The notes under the pieces: generated by a model
What the model was told of the DNA's origin: nothing
The model's database searches: none
What the model saw: only the letters and a program-made list of their open reading frames with translations
NCBI RefSeq assembly: GCF_933775445.1
Contig: NC_065878.1
Location: 5,478,001 to 5,542,000 of the forward strand
Reading direction: 5' to 3'
Length of the DNA stretch: 64,000 bases
Source of the DNA: Argentina anserina
Taxonomy: Eukaryota > Streptophyta > Magnoliopsida > Rosales > Rosaceae
Program-made: the position numbers and the translations under genes
Part shown: one piece after another, positions 62,458 to 64,000 of the stretch
How the letters are laid out: each line of letters opens with the position of its first letter
Position numbering within the stretch: position 1 is the first letter of the stretch

Positions 62458-64000
62458 TCTTATGAATTTGAGAGTGTTTCTAGTGTGGGCGTGTGTTTTA
62501 TTTCAAACTAAGTATCTTTCTATTGTTTGAGTATCTTCTCAATTCTCGTATGAGTATCTTTCTGAACGGATTTCTGATGCGATTTTCTTTAAAATTTGAG
62601 AGTGTTTCCAGTGTGGGCGTGTGTTTCTTTCAAACTGAGTATCTTTCTATCGTTTGAGTATCTTCTCAATTCTCGTATGAGTATCTTTCTGAACGGATTT
62701 CTGATGCGATTTTCTTTAAAATTTGAGAGTCTTTCCAGTGTGGGCGTGTGTTTCTTTCAAACTGAGTATCTTTCTATCGTTTGAGTATCTTTTCAATTGT
62801 CGTTTGAGTATCTTTCTGAACGGCTTTCTGGTGCGAGTTTCTTTTGAATTTGAGAGTGTTTTCATTGTCGGCGTGTGTTCCTTTCAAACTGAGTATCTTT
62901 ATATCGTTTGAGTATCTTTTCAATTCTCGGTTGAGTATCTTTCTGTACGGCTTTCTAGTGCGAGTTTCTTTTGAATTTGAGAGTGTTTCCAGTGTGGGCG
63001 TGTGTTTCTTTCAAACTGAGTATCTTTTTATCGTTTGAGTATCTTTTTAATTCTCGTTTGAGTATCTTTCTGATGCAATTTTCTTTTAGTTTGAGAGGGT
63101 TTCCAGTGTGGGAGTGTGTTTCTTTCAAACTGAGTATCTTTCTATCGTTTGAGTATCTTTTCAATTCTCGTTTGTGTATCTTTCTGAACGGCTTTCTGGT
63201 GTGAATTTCTAATGAATGTGAGAGTGTTTCCAGTGTGGGAGTGTGTTTCTTTCAAACTGAGTATCTTTCTATCGTTTGAGTATCTTTTCAATTCTAGTTT
63301 GAGTATCTTTCTGTACGGCTTTCTGGTGTGAGTTTCTTATGAATTTGAGAGTGTTTCTAGTGTGGGCGTGTGTTTTATTTCAAACTAAGTATCTTTCTAT
63401 TGTTTGAGTATCTTCTCAATTCTCGTATGAGTATCTTTCTGAACGGATTTCTGATGCGATTTTCTTTAAAATTTGAGAGTGTTTCCAGTGTGGGCGTGTG
63501 TTTCTTTCAAACTGAGTATCTTTATATCGTTTGAGTATCTTCTCAATTCTCGTATGAGTATCTTTCTGAACGGATTTCTGATGCGATTTTCTTTAAAATT
63601 TGAGAGTCTTTCCAGTGTGGGCGTGTGTTTCTTTCAAACTGAGTATCTTTCTATCGTTTGAGTATCTTTCTGAACGGCTTTCTGGTGCGAGTTTCTTTTG
63701 AATTTGAGAGTGTTTTCATTGTCGGCGTGTATTCCTTTCAAACTGAGTATCTTTATATCGTTTGAGTATCTTTTCAATTCTCGGTTGAGTATCTTTCTGT
63801 ACGGCTTTCTAGTGCGAGTTTCTTTTGAATTTGAGAGTGTTTCCAGTGTGGGCGTGTGTTTCTTTCAAACTGAGTATCTTTCTATCGTTTGAGTATCTTT
63901 TCAATTCTCGTTTGTGTATCTTTCTGAACGGCTTTCTGGTGTGAATTTCTATTGAATTTGAGAGTGTTTCCAGTGTGGGAGTGTGTTTCTTTCAAACTGA
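62458..64000 (+). repeat. Tandem duplicated block in array C (877-bp offset)
   Basis: 62458-63123 recurs from 63335 to the window end. Markers include GTGTTTTATTTCAAACTAAG (62490 and 63367) and CTATTGTTTGAG. Near 63655 the second copy loses exactly one 23-bp module, which lowers the offset to 854. Confidence 0.82.

Larger units (their letters stand above)
53895..64000 (+). repeat. Satellite array C (family C, 115-127-bp unit)
   Basis: About 80 head-to-tail units over 10.1 kb, running past the window end. The full unit is 127 bp: the long module of about 85 bp, GAGTATCTTTCTATCGTTT (19 bp) and one 23-bp module GAGTATCTTTTCAATTCTCG plus TTT. A 126-bp form has lost one base near TTTTAATTTGAG; a 115-bp form lacks 12 bp (TACGGCTTTCTG). 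Compared with family B the second 23-bp module is missing, the core reads GAGTGTTTCCAGTGTGGGCG instead of GAGTTTTGCAAGTGTGGGAG, and TTTCTTATGAATT or TTTCTTTTGAATT replaces TTTCTATTGAATT. The 127-bp period is not a multiple of three, so open frames are short. Confidence 0.95.

Overview
The window looks like nuclear DNA from a flowering plant, probably a eudicot. The evidence is a seven-exon gene with GT-AG introns and a leader intron, an Athila-like Ty3/gypsy element, short LTR remnants with initiator-Met-type primer sites, a hAT-like fragment, and tens of kilobases of AT-rich tandem satellite. Species cannot be read from the sequence. There is no bacterial-type gene organisation, and I saw no tRNA, rRNA or CRISPR.

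Layout. (1) 1-7409 and 9089-15969 are two copies of one segment, nearly identical over most of their length. Each holds a GC-richer gene remnant with a RING-H2-like motif, a (GA)n tract, a 29-bp minisatellite, a leader exon and intron, an intact 426-residue gene (exons 2518-4545 and 11649-13676), a short LTR remnant, and the start of a satellite array. Between the copies (7410-9088) lies an LTR with a primer-site-like junction. (2) 14204-18918 and 23677-27359 are diverged satellite, family A (about 148 bp). They are interrupted at 18919-23676 by a 5'-truncated Athila-like element on the minus strand, with an LTR, three purine-rich plus-priming-like motifs, and an intact RNase H/integrase reading frame. 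(3) A hAT-like fragment at 27360-27779 marks the switch to family B, a homogeneous 150-bp satellite that runs to 53394. (4) A gap of exactly 500 N (53395-53894) separates B from family C, a 115-127-bp satellite that runs to the window end.

The three satellite families share one construction rule. A long module of about 85 bp is followed by one short module of 17 or 19 bp and one or two 23-bp modules, each module opening with a GNGTATCTTT-like decamer: A = 85+17+23+23, B = 85+19+23+23, C = 85+19+23. All arrays run head to tail in the same orientation, and the plus strand is strongly T-rich. Family B has a period divisible by three and its commonest length variant loses 12 bp, so it carries accidental open frames of up to about 1,000 codons. 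I do not regard these as genes. Families B and C contain many larger duplicated blocks, which points to recent local amplification.

Only two host protein genes (the duplicated pair) and one transposon polyprotein fragment are supported. The most interesting items are the modular satellite with a 23-bp module apparently lost in one of two sister blocks, and the tandem triplication of an intron plus nine exon bases, which creates two potential in-frame microexons.
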